Assembly (NCBI GenBank): GCA_030407315.1
Contig: JALQPE010001805.1
Span: 157,539 to 221,538 of the forward strand
DNA length: 64,000 nucleotides
DNA from: Asparagopsis taxiformis
Taxonomy: Eukaryota > Rhodophyta > Florideophyceae > Bonnemaisoniales > Bonnemaisoniaceae
Direction: 5' to 3'
Below the pieces are notes generated by a model. That model did not search any database, was not told the origin of the DNA, and worked only from the letters and a program-made list of their open reading frames with translations. A program made the position numbers and the translations under genes. The stretch's first letter is position 1, and every line of letters begins with the position of its first letter. Shown here piece by piece: positions 18,600-29,644 of this stretch.

Positions 18600-20130
18600 A
18601 TCGCTACCACCACTCTTCCAACGCCCCCGTCGCGCTCTCTTGTACCCACTCTCGCAACATTCTGCACGTTGACTTCCATCCTGCACGGCTCGGCAAACAA
18701 CGTGGCGGCTCAATGCGAGCGTCGCGTGTGACAACTTTCCATTCAGCATTAGTAGAAGTATCATTGTAGAGCAGCTCAAGATCGCTGTAGACCAGCAGCG
18801 CAGCGCAGGACACGGTAGGCCGTGTCGCGCCACGACACGCGTTGTAATTGTGCAGTCTCACGAATGAATGGAATCGATGGGCACATCGTGTGCGCGCGCG
18901 TGCGTGTACACATGTTACTGCACGACGTGTGCGATGAGCGCTTATGTTTGGTGCAAACTAGATGTCGGACCATTCTTTGAAGGAATTACGTGCTGACATT
19001 GTGTAGTTGTAGCGATTGAGCCGTGTGTGCGCGTGCATGCGGTAGGAATGTCGCCGCTCAGACGAAATGATGTCATGGTGGACGTTGTGAAAAAGGCAAA
19101 GGTGGATTGCGGGGGACATCGTCAATAGCGGCTACTGTATTGCACGAATGTTAGTGACACCTCCAATCGCGGCTGCATATATACATGTACTTGTACCGCG
19201 ACTAATGTGCTGTAATGAGCACAAACACACATGAATTGTGCTGTGCACTCACGCAGCGATTCCATGTAACACTGCGATCCATTCGACGCACACCACGCCT
19301 TGTCGTTGCTCCACGGTAATGTACTTTGGTGCACGACTGAAACGGCAAGCCGGTTACTGCATCGTCATGCGTGTCCATACCAGCAGTTGATCGGTATGAG
19401 CATCTGCTGTGGTCCACCGGCGCGGCGCGATGCGGTGCGTCGCATCAATGATGCATCCACTTGCCACGCCACGCCACGCTGTGCTGTGCTTCGCTGTAAT
19501 TATTATCAAGATAACAACCAAGTGTAAACTAAACGAGTAGAGCGAATAGTATCCCCTTCTCTATTCATTGAGCAGTGTTTCCGCTCTCATTCATTCATAC
19601 ATGTAACAAGTATGCACGCTACTCGATTCGTTTGGCGCCTGTGACAACTAAATCATCGCTACGTCGCGCCCAAGTGGAAGACGCGATTCGCGTGCGTATA
19701 CGTACCTGTATGCGCGCGCACGTGCACGAGTGCATGCACGCTATAATGGGCATCGTCTAGAGATGGATCGATGAAAGAAAAGTCGCTGCGCACACGCGGC
19801 TGTACGACCGACGGGGCGAGAGTTGGAAGTCACGATGTGCAATATTATATGTATGAGGTCTGTGACGCGGGGGCGCGGTGGGGCCGCAGCGGATGGGGCG
19901 GACAAAGGTCATGAGGCCCTAATGGTACGCATGTTTCTCGTAAAGTATGGAGATGCAGTGGCGAATTACATGCGTTGTCTCAGCGCACGCGATCGTGGCG
20001 AACGTATTACACGGTAGAGTTATTGTTCATAGAGGACACCAGCAAGGCCGATTTGTCGCTGCTCGTTCTGCAACTGTCAATGCATGGAGAAGATATGGCA
20101 CTGTGGACAAGTGGATCGCGTTACTTTTGA
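18600..20130 (+). repeat. Left arm of large diverged inverted repeat
   Basis: Read in reverse complement, this stretch lines up along its length with 21855-23425. Matching landmarks are spread over the arm. A 28-bp block at 19151-19178 is identical to 22748-22775. The segment TCTGAGCGGCGACATTC occurs on the + strand at about 22848-22864 and, with one or two changes, on the minus strand near 19050. GGTCCATATC-like text after CCACTTGTCCACAGTGCC lies near 20100, against GACTTGTCCACGGTACC at 21885. The outer end of each arm carries a decayed one-helix-protein gene reading toward the centre. Divergence is substantial with many indels, so the duplication is old. Confidence 0.8.
18633..18800 (+). 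pseudogene. One-helix protein pseudogene remnant (left arm)
   Basis: The + strand reads LVPTLATF near 18640, then ILHGSA, and later, in another frame, DNFPFS...IIVEQLKIAV near 18733-18795. These match the right-arm copy (FVPTLATF, LHGSSA) and the intact gene's C-terminus (LIEQLRIVF). The pieces are in different frames, and the whole NGRAAMIGF helix between them is missing. It is therefore a remnant that cannot encode a chlorophyll-binding protein. It reads toward the intact gene. Confidence 0.65.
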
Positions 20131-20809
20131 GCTGAGTAAACTTTTTGTTTTGTTCATTGCTCAGTCACTTGTTGCTTTGTTGGTGTTGGGGTAATGACTA
20201 AAATTGTCTCTACGATGCGCTGTAAACCTGAGCTGAGGATGAGTCCACATGATACTGTCGAGTATTGTTCATGACAGACAGCGTACAAATTATTATGAGT
20301 TTCAAAAATATTTCAATGTAATTCGGTTTCCAAAATATCTCTTCGATCCTCTCCTCAACAGACGAGACATCAGCCAATCAATAAACACAATATCTCGAGA
20401 CTATTGGGCCACTCTGACGAAGGAGGCGGATAACAGTCACGGGGCATACACCTGTCAAGTCCAACTGTTCTGTTCTGTACACTATGCTCGCGTGGAATGA
20501 ATAGACACAGCCTGATATCATATGCCAATTTCGCCCATTTCCATTGGTCTCTATTCATTCTGTATCGAATCAACCTCGAAACCGGAAACAATCCCAGCCA
20601 ACCAAAAGTATTTTCATGGCCCAACCCCCCGATCTCGCGATCTAGACGGAAAATTTTTCGAAAATATTCCGGCCCCAACGACATGATCTCGCCACACAAT
20701 GCGTCTGGCACAATTGTCACCGCATGATCTACGCCCGTCAATGCTTATCGCCAGGTTGAGAACCATCGTCTTGTGCGCCGCCTCACATCCCTCCCGTCGC
20801 CTTGTGACG

Positions 20810-21127
20810 ATGTTCGCCTTCATCAGCGCCCTTCCAACACGCCCCGGCTCGGCGTCCGCGCTCCGCGGAACGCCTGTAATCTGCAGAACACGCCCCGTCG
20901 CTGTGAGACGGCCAACTGTTCGTACGCAGATGATGCAGGCCGACAACGACCAGCCGCAATTCAATGTTGAAGATTTACGAAGTGCCAAACGACCCGGCTT
21001 CTCTAGATATGCCGAGCGCATGAACGGGCGTGCGGCCATGATTGGCTTTGTTAGCGCGCTTCTTATCGAGGCCGTCAGTGGCAAGGGGCTTATTGAACAG
21101 CTGAGAATAGTTTTCCCCGATCTCTAG
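20810..21127 (+). CDS. One-helix / high-light-inducible-like chlorophyll-binding protein
   Basis: 105 residues from the ATG at 20810. The frame also has ATGs at 20699 and 20741, but both decayed paralogues in the flanking arms align from the equivalent of 20810 (MFAFISALPT against MSAFVPTLAT), which decides the start. The N-terminus (to about 45) is basic and Ser/Arg/Pro-rich, a plastid transit peptide. The single membrane helix holds the LHC generic motif E69-R-M-N72-G-R74-A-A-M-I-G-F, whose Glu/Arg pair and Asn ligate chlorophyll in OHP, HLIP and LHC proteins. Family members bind chlorophyll and carotenoid during photosystem assembly or photoprotection in thylakoids. It sits alone between two inverted arms with dead copies. 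Confidence 0.88.
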   Translation: MFAFISALPTRPGSASALRGTPVICRTRPVAVRRPTVRTQMMQADNDQPQFNVEDLRSAKRPGFSRYAERMNGRAAMIGFVSALLIEAVSGKGLIEQLRIVFPDL

Positions 21128-21854
21128 TTTAGAGCTGCAAGTCATCGCGTTACGTTGTATATTTTGAAAATTGCGACATGCCGTACCATGTTGGTCAATG
21201 ATCTAGGAAGTAAAGGTTTTTCAAATCAATTTCAGCTCTACAACTTTCTCGCCGCAGGGCAGATTGTCTTTTAGCACGCTCCTCACGTTTGTGAGTCGAA
21301 TATTCGATGGACTTTGTTGATGCGCAAGTACAAGTGTTGGAAGAGCATCCTGGAAGTCCAGTGCTTGAATGAGCCATGCAGCCGGGCCGTCGAGAGGAAT
21401 ATGAAGATCAGGACTTGCTGACTTTCGAAGGGATGGGGCCATAAGCGATATCACGGCGTCATTGATACCAACATGTCAATATTTCTGCGAAAGAAACAAA
21501 CCAAGCCAAAGCGGATCAAAAGATTGAGTGGAGAAGTTGTAGTATGTATGTGTCAATAGTTGCGTTCGCTTCCTAGTCCAAATCATCCATTCCACCGCAG
21601 CACGAAAGAAGGGGACGACAATCTTCACTAGTACACGAATGATTTTCGGTCATCACAAGCAAAATGGATGCGGGAAGGCGTTGAAGAGAGGTGGCGCCTC
21701 CATCGAGAGCACGTTTGAACGCGTGTATTCATTGGCTGAGGTCCGGTTTCTACAGATTTTGAAAATATTTGAGTAATTTTCAACAAACTTTTGGCAATAG
21801 GTTTACAGAGCCTTCCCTGCCCCCGCTAATCGACGGCTAAGTGAGCGAAACGGG
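21128..21854. other. Spacer between one-helix gene and right arm
   Basis: 727 bp with no gene or repeat that I can support. The corresponding left spacer is 20131-20809, which includes the one-helix promoter. Confidence 0.35.
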
Positions 21855-23425
21855 AACGGCAGTTGAGATGTAACGCGATCGACTTGTCCACGGTACCATA
21901 TCATCGGCACGTTTCCCCAATCTATATGCCAACCGCCGCCCGACGAGATTCCCAACAACTGCATGACACTCAACCAAATCACAACCCGACTGCAGCTTCA
22001 TTCTTACGGGAAGCGCCATCAGTAGGACCTCATGGTCACGCACGACCGCTCCGACCTACTCCGCCGCGCAGCGCAGTGCACGCTTTAATAATATGCAGCG
22101 TGACTTCCACACTGATGGCCAACACTGCCGCCTCTGCAACATCTCCGTTACATCGATCCACCGACTGACGATACCCGTTCCCGCGCGATTGGACAGGCAC
22201 GCGTACACATGCATGTACGTATGCACGCGCGATGTCTCGTCCTCCACTGTGTCCGCTCAAAACAGCCGTCAAGCGGCGCTGCTGCAGACAAAATTACATG
22301 CATGCTCCTTACATGCATGCTTGCAGCGCGGAAACAGGCAGCTCATATGTAATGGAGAGAACGAGACAGTAATTGTTGTCAAACTTGCGTGTTTTGCCCG
22401 TCTGCCTGCCGATCGAGCGACCTAGTGGCTCATTTGCCCGATATCTTCATTTACAGCAGAGCACAGCGAGGCTGTGCGTGGAACAAGCGCTGTGGACTGC
22501 GCTGGGTCACAACCATACATATCACTGGCATGTAGATCAACGGCTGCTGCAGACACGTGCGCAAAACGAGTGTCGAGTTTGACGTTTCGGACGTGTAACA
22601 TATTAGATTACCGTGGAGCAGCGACAAGCGCCGGTGCGCCGAGTAGATACCGCTGCAACATGGAACCAGAGCTCAGAACAATTCACATCTTCGTTGTCAA
22701 CTTTTTACAGCACAGTTACAGCAACAATGTACAGGTATTTTTTGTACATGCAGCCGCGATTGGAGGTGTCACTAAAACACACTGTCGACGACCTCCTCAT
22801 CCTTGTTCGTCTACTTGAGGACAGCTTCCACCATGACATCATTTCATCTGAGCGGCGACATTCTGCCGGACTCGCGCGCGCGCCCATCGCAGCTCGTAAA
22901 TCGCGCACTGACTGGCCCACAATCACTACTGGCGCGCGGCGTGCAGTAGCATGCGTACACGCGCGCGCACCGACGCACCCACACTATCAATCTACTCTAC
23001 ACATTCCAGTCATTCATGAGACTGCATAGTTGCACTGCAGGGCGGCCCGACCGGTCGCTACAGCAGCGGGCGGTAGACGATCTTGAGCTGCTGCATAGTG
23101 CGCTTGCCGCTCACGACCTTGGGCACCACGCCAATGACCAAGCCGATCATCGCAGCTCATCCATTCAACTGCGGGTTGAATGGAGAGTTGTCACGCTTTG
23201 AGCCGCCACGTTGCTCGCGGCGCGGTTCTCCTCCAGACGTTAAAATGCGACTGGTCGGGTATCTGTTTGAGGGCGCAGGCCTCTGTGACGATGATGGATT
23301 GCTTGGATACAGCTGGGCTTGGCGTGCAGACGGCGGATGAGCCGTGCAAAGTGGAACTGGAGAATGTTGCGAGAGTGGGTACAAAGGCGGACATGATCGA
23401 GCTGTTGGAAGATTGCTAGCGATCG
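21855..23425 (-). repeat. Right arm of large diverged inverted repeat
   Basis: Inverted partner of 18600-20130, with the same landmarks in the opposite order. The spacer between arms is about 1.7 kb and holds the intact one-helix gene. Both arms carry their pseudogene at the outer end and about 1.2 kb of related, apparently non-coding DNA toward the centre, so the arms derive from one duplicated gene plus its 3' flank. Confidence 0.8.
23058..23394 (-). pseudogene. One-helix protein pseudogene (right arm), stop inside the chlorophyll motif
   Basis: From an ATG at 23394 the minus strand reads MSAFVPTLATFSSSTLHGSS, a transit-like start, and PDQSHFNV, which matches DNDQPQFNV of the intact gene. 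One frameshift then moves to the frame of SPFNPQLNG. A TGA follows (23157-23159) where the intact gene has the motif arginine. Beyond it the frame continues AAMIGLVIGVVPKVVSGK, then QQLKIVYRPLL and a stop at 23058. A frameshift plus a nonsense change (a CGA to TGA transition would explain it) make it non-functional. The rest of the helix is well kept, so inactivation may be more recent than in the left copy. Confidence 0.8.
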
Positions 23426-25413
23426 TAATGGTGCGAGGAGGGTGGTTGAATGTGAATGTTGCTATTCTCGTTGGTGTTTGCAGATGATGGATGGAGATTT
23501 AGAGGGAGCTTGAATGACTGTATATAGCGCGGGTGCAGGCGGTTCTCTGATGAGACGGCATCACATAACAAAGACATGGAAATGCTCGATAGACAGGTAG
23601 CTAGTGCGAGTGAAAGCAAACGTTGGGGGTGACTTCCATTGCGATCGGTGGGCAGAATTGTGTATGGATAGCGCAAAGCGTAGCGGTCGAATTTACGGCA
23701 GCGTAGGCCAGAAGCTGCGCAGCCGGTGGTCAGACGGGCGAGATCGGCGCATTCGGGTGCTTCAGTAGATTGAGAATGAGTGGAGGATGAAAGGGAGGTG
23801 AGATACGTGAATGGTAGTTGCAGCCGTTTGTATGCTGTATGTACATGCGGTGCGACGAATGAGGATGGTGGTAGCGATTGAAGTGGTGTCCGAAGAACAG
23901 AGTGGTGACATGTAGACGATGAAACGACCGTGCGTTGTAGCACATGCGGTCGGAGTAAGAAATGAAACGGTGCTGCGTGTTGTGTGCTCGTTCAGATGCG
24001 ATTTGGATTGTGGTTTGTTCGTATCGAGATTGACATCGCCGATTGTGATTCGTAGCGACGCATTGGCAAAATCTGCTCCGTGGCGGTTTCCCGCCGCCAA
24101 ACGTCGATGGATGATTCAAACGAGTGACTTTTGACTGTTGGTTGGTTGTTGGCTGCGCGTCTCTTTTCGAAATACATTGAGCTTTTTCTGAAATATTTTG
24201 TGACGACTTGTTTTTATCTCCGAGCGCATCTTCAATGTGGATGCTGTCATAGAGAAGCTAATGTTTGAAATGGACAAGATAGTTTAACCATTTTCAAACC
24301 AGTTTACAGTCACCTACCTGATGCGCGATTTCTGGACCTAATCGTACGTGATGGTTTTCGTCCATCCGAGATCTAAAGGAGCCCTGGAAGCAAATGGAAG
24401 TAATTTCTGAGTCGAAATACAACATAGCTTTTGTTCAACCCCACACTGTTCGGTCTAGTCTCATAAATAATTGTTCTCACCGTTCGCAATGTTTTCGACC
24501 AACGCATCGAAAGTTCCCTCAAGCAAAATCCCAGTTGCGAAATACAGCGTCAACAATACCGTTTGAAGCAAGAAAAGATATATCCAAGTAACTGTCAGAC
24601 CAGCATTTCAGACAGCGATGCAGTATACAGAGAGATTATCATACATGGCAGGAGATAAGCAGGCGACATACGACCCCATCGTTGGTGGTGACATGCGACA
24701 TGCATTTCAGCTGTAAAGTGCAAGATCATAACAGCAGGGGCACTGACAGATGACATGCCGCATTCATTGCATCACTCCTTCCGACGCTCATGAATTCATT
24801 TCAATTTACTGCGCGTAACAAAACTACACGACAATTCACAAAAACTGTAAACGTACGCAGACAGCAGCACGTTGTTTACCGTTGGAATGCTTCACATACG
24901 AGAGAGGGGGCGAAAAAGACCAATGCCCACGCATCTTCCATCATGTACCGTCCCATCAAATCCATCCCCACGCCTGTAATCCATTTCTCGATATGTCAGC
25001 GACGTCGTATTGTACTGGCCCTGAGAAATTCCTTGCATTCTGAACCAACTGTTGGACAATTTAGATTTGTGAATTACTGTTGCTTTGTATTCTTTATATC
25101 GTCTGACGCGATACATCCAAAGTCCCGTTTCAAACCATTAATTCACTTCAGTGTGCACACAAACCTTCCAGTTTTTCACGAGTAACCATGACATGTTTGA
25201 CTGCAAATCAGAACTTTTCCTGTCCAAACCCCCATGTCAATCGGATATCAATTGCCTCCTCTGAATCGCGATTCTTTCTCTTGTTCAATTTCTTCAACAA
25301 TCCCCCATTTTCTATCTGTCCATGCTCACCTCAGGTATAAATACGACTCACCCCCATCCCATTCAACACCCCTCCAACTAACCCTGACACGCAAATCAAA
25401 ACAATCTAACACC
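23426..25413. other. Intergenic, no supported gene
   Basis: 2 kb without a recognisable gene. Frames here are short or compositionally biased. The last 80 bp hold the TATA box of the next gene. Confidence 0.35.
25336..25343 (+). promoter_or_regulatory. TATA box of first sugar-dehydrogenase-like gene
   Basis: TATAAATA, 78 bp upstream of the ATG at 25414. The two paralogues have a TATA box in a similar place. Confidence 0.6.
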
Positions 25414-26840
25414 ATGTTTCTCCTGATACAAACCCTTCTTCTTTGCGTAATTCTTCTGCAAGCAACACTCAACCATGCTGCAAACCCAATCACAATCCCA
25501 ATTCTTCCAGGCCGAACCGTGAACACCAGAAGATTTGTCACAATTCCACGATTCCAAGGTCGTCCCGCACGCGTGAACGCCATAATTTCACGGGGAAGAA
25601 ATCTGTTCGTAGTCACCGATACATCCGGCTCGCTCATATACCGTGTCGACCCAAATGCGCGAGTATCATTGTGGTTCGACGTTGCAAACGCAGTTCGTGT
25701 GGCCACAGGGCGTGAAATAGATGAAACGAATTTGTTCACGGCGGGTTACGGTCACTAGCATTTCACCCCAATTTCAGAAGAAACCGACTCATTTACGTAT
25801 CGTTCATGGAAACGCGCCCAACTAATCCGGAGGATTTCGAATATCTTTCTGACGTCGCTCCAGATGAAACAAACATCCCCGCTGACAGCGTCGTCGCAGA
25901 GTTTCGAGTGCGAAATGGACGCCCAGATCCCATGAGCTATCGGCAGGTAATCCGTGTCGGAATGCCCGTGTACGACCATCCCGTGAAGCAGATCGCTTTC
26001 CGGGGCCGCTATTTGTATATCGCGCATGGAGACGGATCTGTGCAGTCAGACACGGCACGGGGAGGTCAGAGAAATGATGCGTTGGGAAAAATTTTGAGAA
26101 TTGATCCGCTACGAACTAGAAATCGTCCGTATAGAATTCCGAGAAGTAATCCGTTCGTGAACGATCCTGACTGGATGAGTGAAATTTACGCACTGGGCTT
26201 CCGAAACCCCCATCACATGTGCTTTGGTCAATCAGGAACGCTCTTCGTCGCTGAAACGGGCCGTGATAACATCGAGGAAGTGAACGTGGTGGTCAGTGGT
26301 GGCAATTACGGATGGTCGCGAAGAGAGGGCACGTTTGTTCATGAGTTGTTTGGCGGAATTATTAATGGCATAAGTGATTTACCAGCAGATGATGCGCAAA
26401 ACGGGTTCATCTATCCGGTAATTCAAGTTGGACATGACGGGCCCATCGGGGCTGGCTTTGTTGGTCAGGCTATTGCTGGTGGATGTCCGGTAGAAAATGG
26501 ATCAGCGCTGGATGGATTGTACTTCTATTCAGACTTTCCGATGACGGGTAATTTGTATTATTCGACTTTGAGAGCGATTAGTCGCGCTAGAACGACAGGG
26601 AATCCGTCCCGTTTAAGACAGGCCAGGACTTTTCAGGCGAGGATTATGTTTGATCATGATGACGATCCTTCGACACCGAATATTCCGCTCGAGAATTTGC
26701 GAGATGTGATTCGAATGGAACCTGGATTTGAGACGGAAGATCGAGCAGACATTCGGTTTGGTCGGGGGAGACGCGGCGAATTGTACTGGTCGAGTAAGAG
26801 AACCGGGGGGATTTATTTGATTTCGAATTCACTGCCTTAG
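25414..26840 (+). pseudogene. Sorbosone/glucose dehydrogenase-like secreted protein, frameshifted copy
   Basis: A signal peptide (MFLLIQTLLLCVILLQATLNHA) opens a frame that matches the two paralogues up to ...REIDETN. At 25731-25736 one base is missing relative to them; the frame falls out and stops at TAG 25756-25758. In the next frame the text resumes at once as VHGGLRSLAFHPNF and continues to 26840 without another lesion. Conserved family blocks are all present: HGDGSVQSD, DALGKILRIDP, EIYALGFRNPHH, GNYGWSRREG and IAGGCPVENGS. These belong to the PQQ-type beta-propeller of soluble aldose/sorbosone dehydrogenases and HHIP-like proteins. With only one lesion and an intact promoter, a very recent pseudogene or a base-calling error are both possible. 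Confidence 0.82.
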
Positions 26841-29582
26841 GTTCGATGTAAAACAGAATGTATCTTGTATTGTAGATGTATGGTAAGCAGAGATAGCGTG
26901 TTGCTATAAATTGTATCGAATGCTTTTGAGACACGTACCAGGCGCTGAGGTTTGGGTTCTGAGAAAGGTTGAGGACTTATCGGGAGGATGCCTGAATCGA
27001 GTCGCAGACTTGGTGACGGGTGAACGCTTTTTCAGAACAGCCTGTGTTTCGGATCTCAACGCACTGTCTGTCGCCATGACGTAACGTCTCGACGTGCTGT
27101 AATTTCAAATCAACCATAAATCGTACGAGAAACGTGGAAGGCGTGTCTGGATATATTGCGAGGGAATGAATTTGTCCTCAACTGCCATGAATTTACAAGA
27201 TGAGTAGACATCAAAACTTACATCTACATGCTGTCACAGAGAACAATAGCAGTATCAAAACTCTGTCTGGAACCATTTTGTGCCACTTGGATGTTATTCC
27301 TCAGCCTTTCCAGGAAAGGTTTTCCGCATTTACGTACACTGATTCCTCGCGCTCCAATTCAAACCTATACAACTTGTAGCATTTGATCTTGAATGCCACA
27401 ACCCCCATGCTTCATGGAAACAAATAGTAGCAATGCACGTATCAAGATAGAATAATGAATAGCAGTGTCAGCAAACATGCTCCGCAATGGCGACAACTTC
27501 CGTTTAAATCTTCGTCGATGGAAACTCGACTGCTTGATAACCATCTTTGGAATACATCCATCCTTTTTTCGTCTATGATAACTCTGCAGGTTCCAGAATG
27601 TGCGCCATCGCTGACCAGAACAGCTTTTGAATCCCACCCACGTTTTCCTTGATCGAAAAACAGATCATATCTCGGACGATGGTATGATAATCAAGACACT
27701 CTTGAGCAATTTCCGGTTCGTATTTTGCAGGATGGGGAATAGGAGACGCATACTTTCGCCCTTACAATCGGAGGATCTGCATCGAAAACTAGTTTGGAGG
27801 ACATTGTTGCGTTCGGCCTACCCCGACAGATCGCTAAAGTGACGGAACTATTCAAAGCTCATGACGGCTAGAGGTACATTCTTCATAGTTCGAATTCTCA
27901 TAAGTCTGTTGTGCAATTTTCTGCTTCAACCAGAGCAAACGGCTGAACGAGTTTCAATATTTTTGAAAATCTGCACTGTCTTGTAACGCGTGGCGAATCA
28001 GATCGAATCAATCATCGCTTGTTTGCAAACATTAGGTTGATGAACACCGTTGAATTGATGTTATAAACTATGGCGAAGCTAAACGAGAATCGGGAATGGG
28101 GGTATGAAATTGAGGATATGACTTCAAGTCTCTGTTGTCAGCAGTGAATTATTTCACGCACTCTTATAGCATGCGGACGTAGCGGCGTGATGTACAGATA
28201 ATCCAAATGAGCTTAGTTGACGTGTGAGAGAATATTCACAGAAGCTGGAGTGTAACGATGGGTCTTTTACAGACACGAAAGCGTTTAACAGGGCGTTGTA
28301 TGTGCGGTGTTGAAGTACGGGTGCATCTGACTTGAATGATCTGAGCGCATCTGAATGGTACCTGTGTTAATTGAAGATGTACTTGTGTCTGTAGTAGTGT
28401 CGCAGACAGCAACGCCAATTTGATCTCTTCGTCTATGCGCATTCCACTGATAGCAATTTGAAATAGTTTCAGAAACAGGGAGTAAATTCAGACATGTTAA
28501 GCGTGCCAATACCGCGGCAGCACTACGAATTTACGCCATTGGTGGAATGGCACCTGAAGGCTACTGCTGTTTCCACCAGGAGTTGTGTCCATTGACGCGC
28601 GAAGCTCACATCAGCCGGCCGTGCAGATTGGGGGCAAAGTTGTGGAAGATGAACTGCACGACGCTGAAAATTGTCTGGAGAGAATTTGGACGATGTGGTG
28701 ATGGGGAACGACGACGCCGGAGTGGTGCATGTGTAAGGTCATGACGTACTATGAAAAGTTCAACTTGCAAATACTTTTCTTGAAATTAGAAAAAAATAAT
28801 GCCAAGGGCATGAATCATCATAGCGCGTGGTCGTGATGTTGACCGGGCTACACCGCACGCACAGCATTGCGATATCCCGCTACGTAGATGGACATGACCG
28901 ACGTGAGACGACCTTGTGTTTGAACAACCTGCCGCTGTTGAAATGCCAAGTGGCCTCGTCGATATATACATGCATCCTCACGAGGACATTTCGACTGACG
29001 GTACGTAGGAGAAAAAGCCAAGTTTCATACGTTGTCTGGGCTCCGAGACGGCGACCACGGTTGATTTCGCAGTGGCGGATTGGTCGAGCTGATGAGTGTT
29101 GTTTCTCGGAGACAATCAAGTTGAAACCTGTAATTGGATGAAAGAGATTTGAAGAACATCAAGAACACCAATCTGCGGCATTGCTCTCATCGAAAAAATC
29201 AAAAGCAATGGACAGTACCACACGAGACAACAAAGCGTACACGCTGTCATCCAGTCATCTGCTGATCGATATCCGACTCAATGCCACATGGAGCGACCTG
29301 ACTAACACGCCCTTCTGTAAACATTGACAACTGACACCTTCCCATCACTATCCCTCCAAAATATTCCCCAAAACCACATCTCCCAACTCTCATCCATCCG
29401 ACCTTACCCAATCCCATGACGAATGACCACCACCTCCGAAACCGACTTTTCTCGCCAGAAAACCTCTTGCGCCACCCTCCAGTCCCATCTCAATGACCTG
29501 TCCATCGACCATCACAAACGTGCAGCCCATACCCTTCAACGATCCACACATCCCATACACATCTACCTTCCCGCATAAACCC
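26841..29582. other. Intergenic, no supported gene
   Basis: 2.7 kb of AT-richer DNA without a defensible gene, RNA or repeat. Confidence 0.35.
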
Positions 29583-29590
29583 TATATAAA
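29583..29590 (+). promoter_or_regulatory. TATA box of second sugar-dehydrogenase-like gene
   Basis: TATATAAA, 62 bp upstream of the ATG at 29645. Confidence 0.6.
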
Positions 29591-29644
29591 CCCGTCCATC
29601 AAACGCCTCCACACCATAACCTTTCCACCCCATCGCACCACACC

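Noticed and set aside
23416..23943. 175-codon minus-strand frame next to the right-arm pseudogene
   Set aside because: Ser/His/Tyr-biased text without domain; it lies beyond the inverted arm and has no counterpart on the left.
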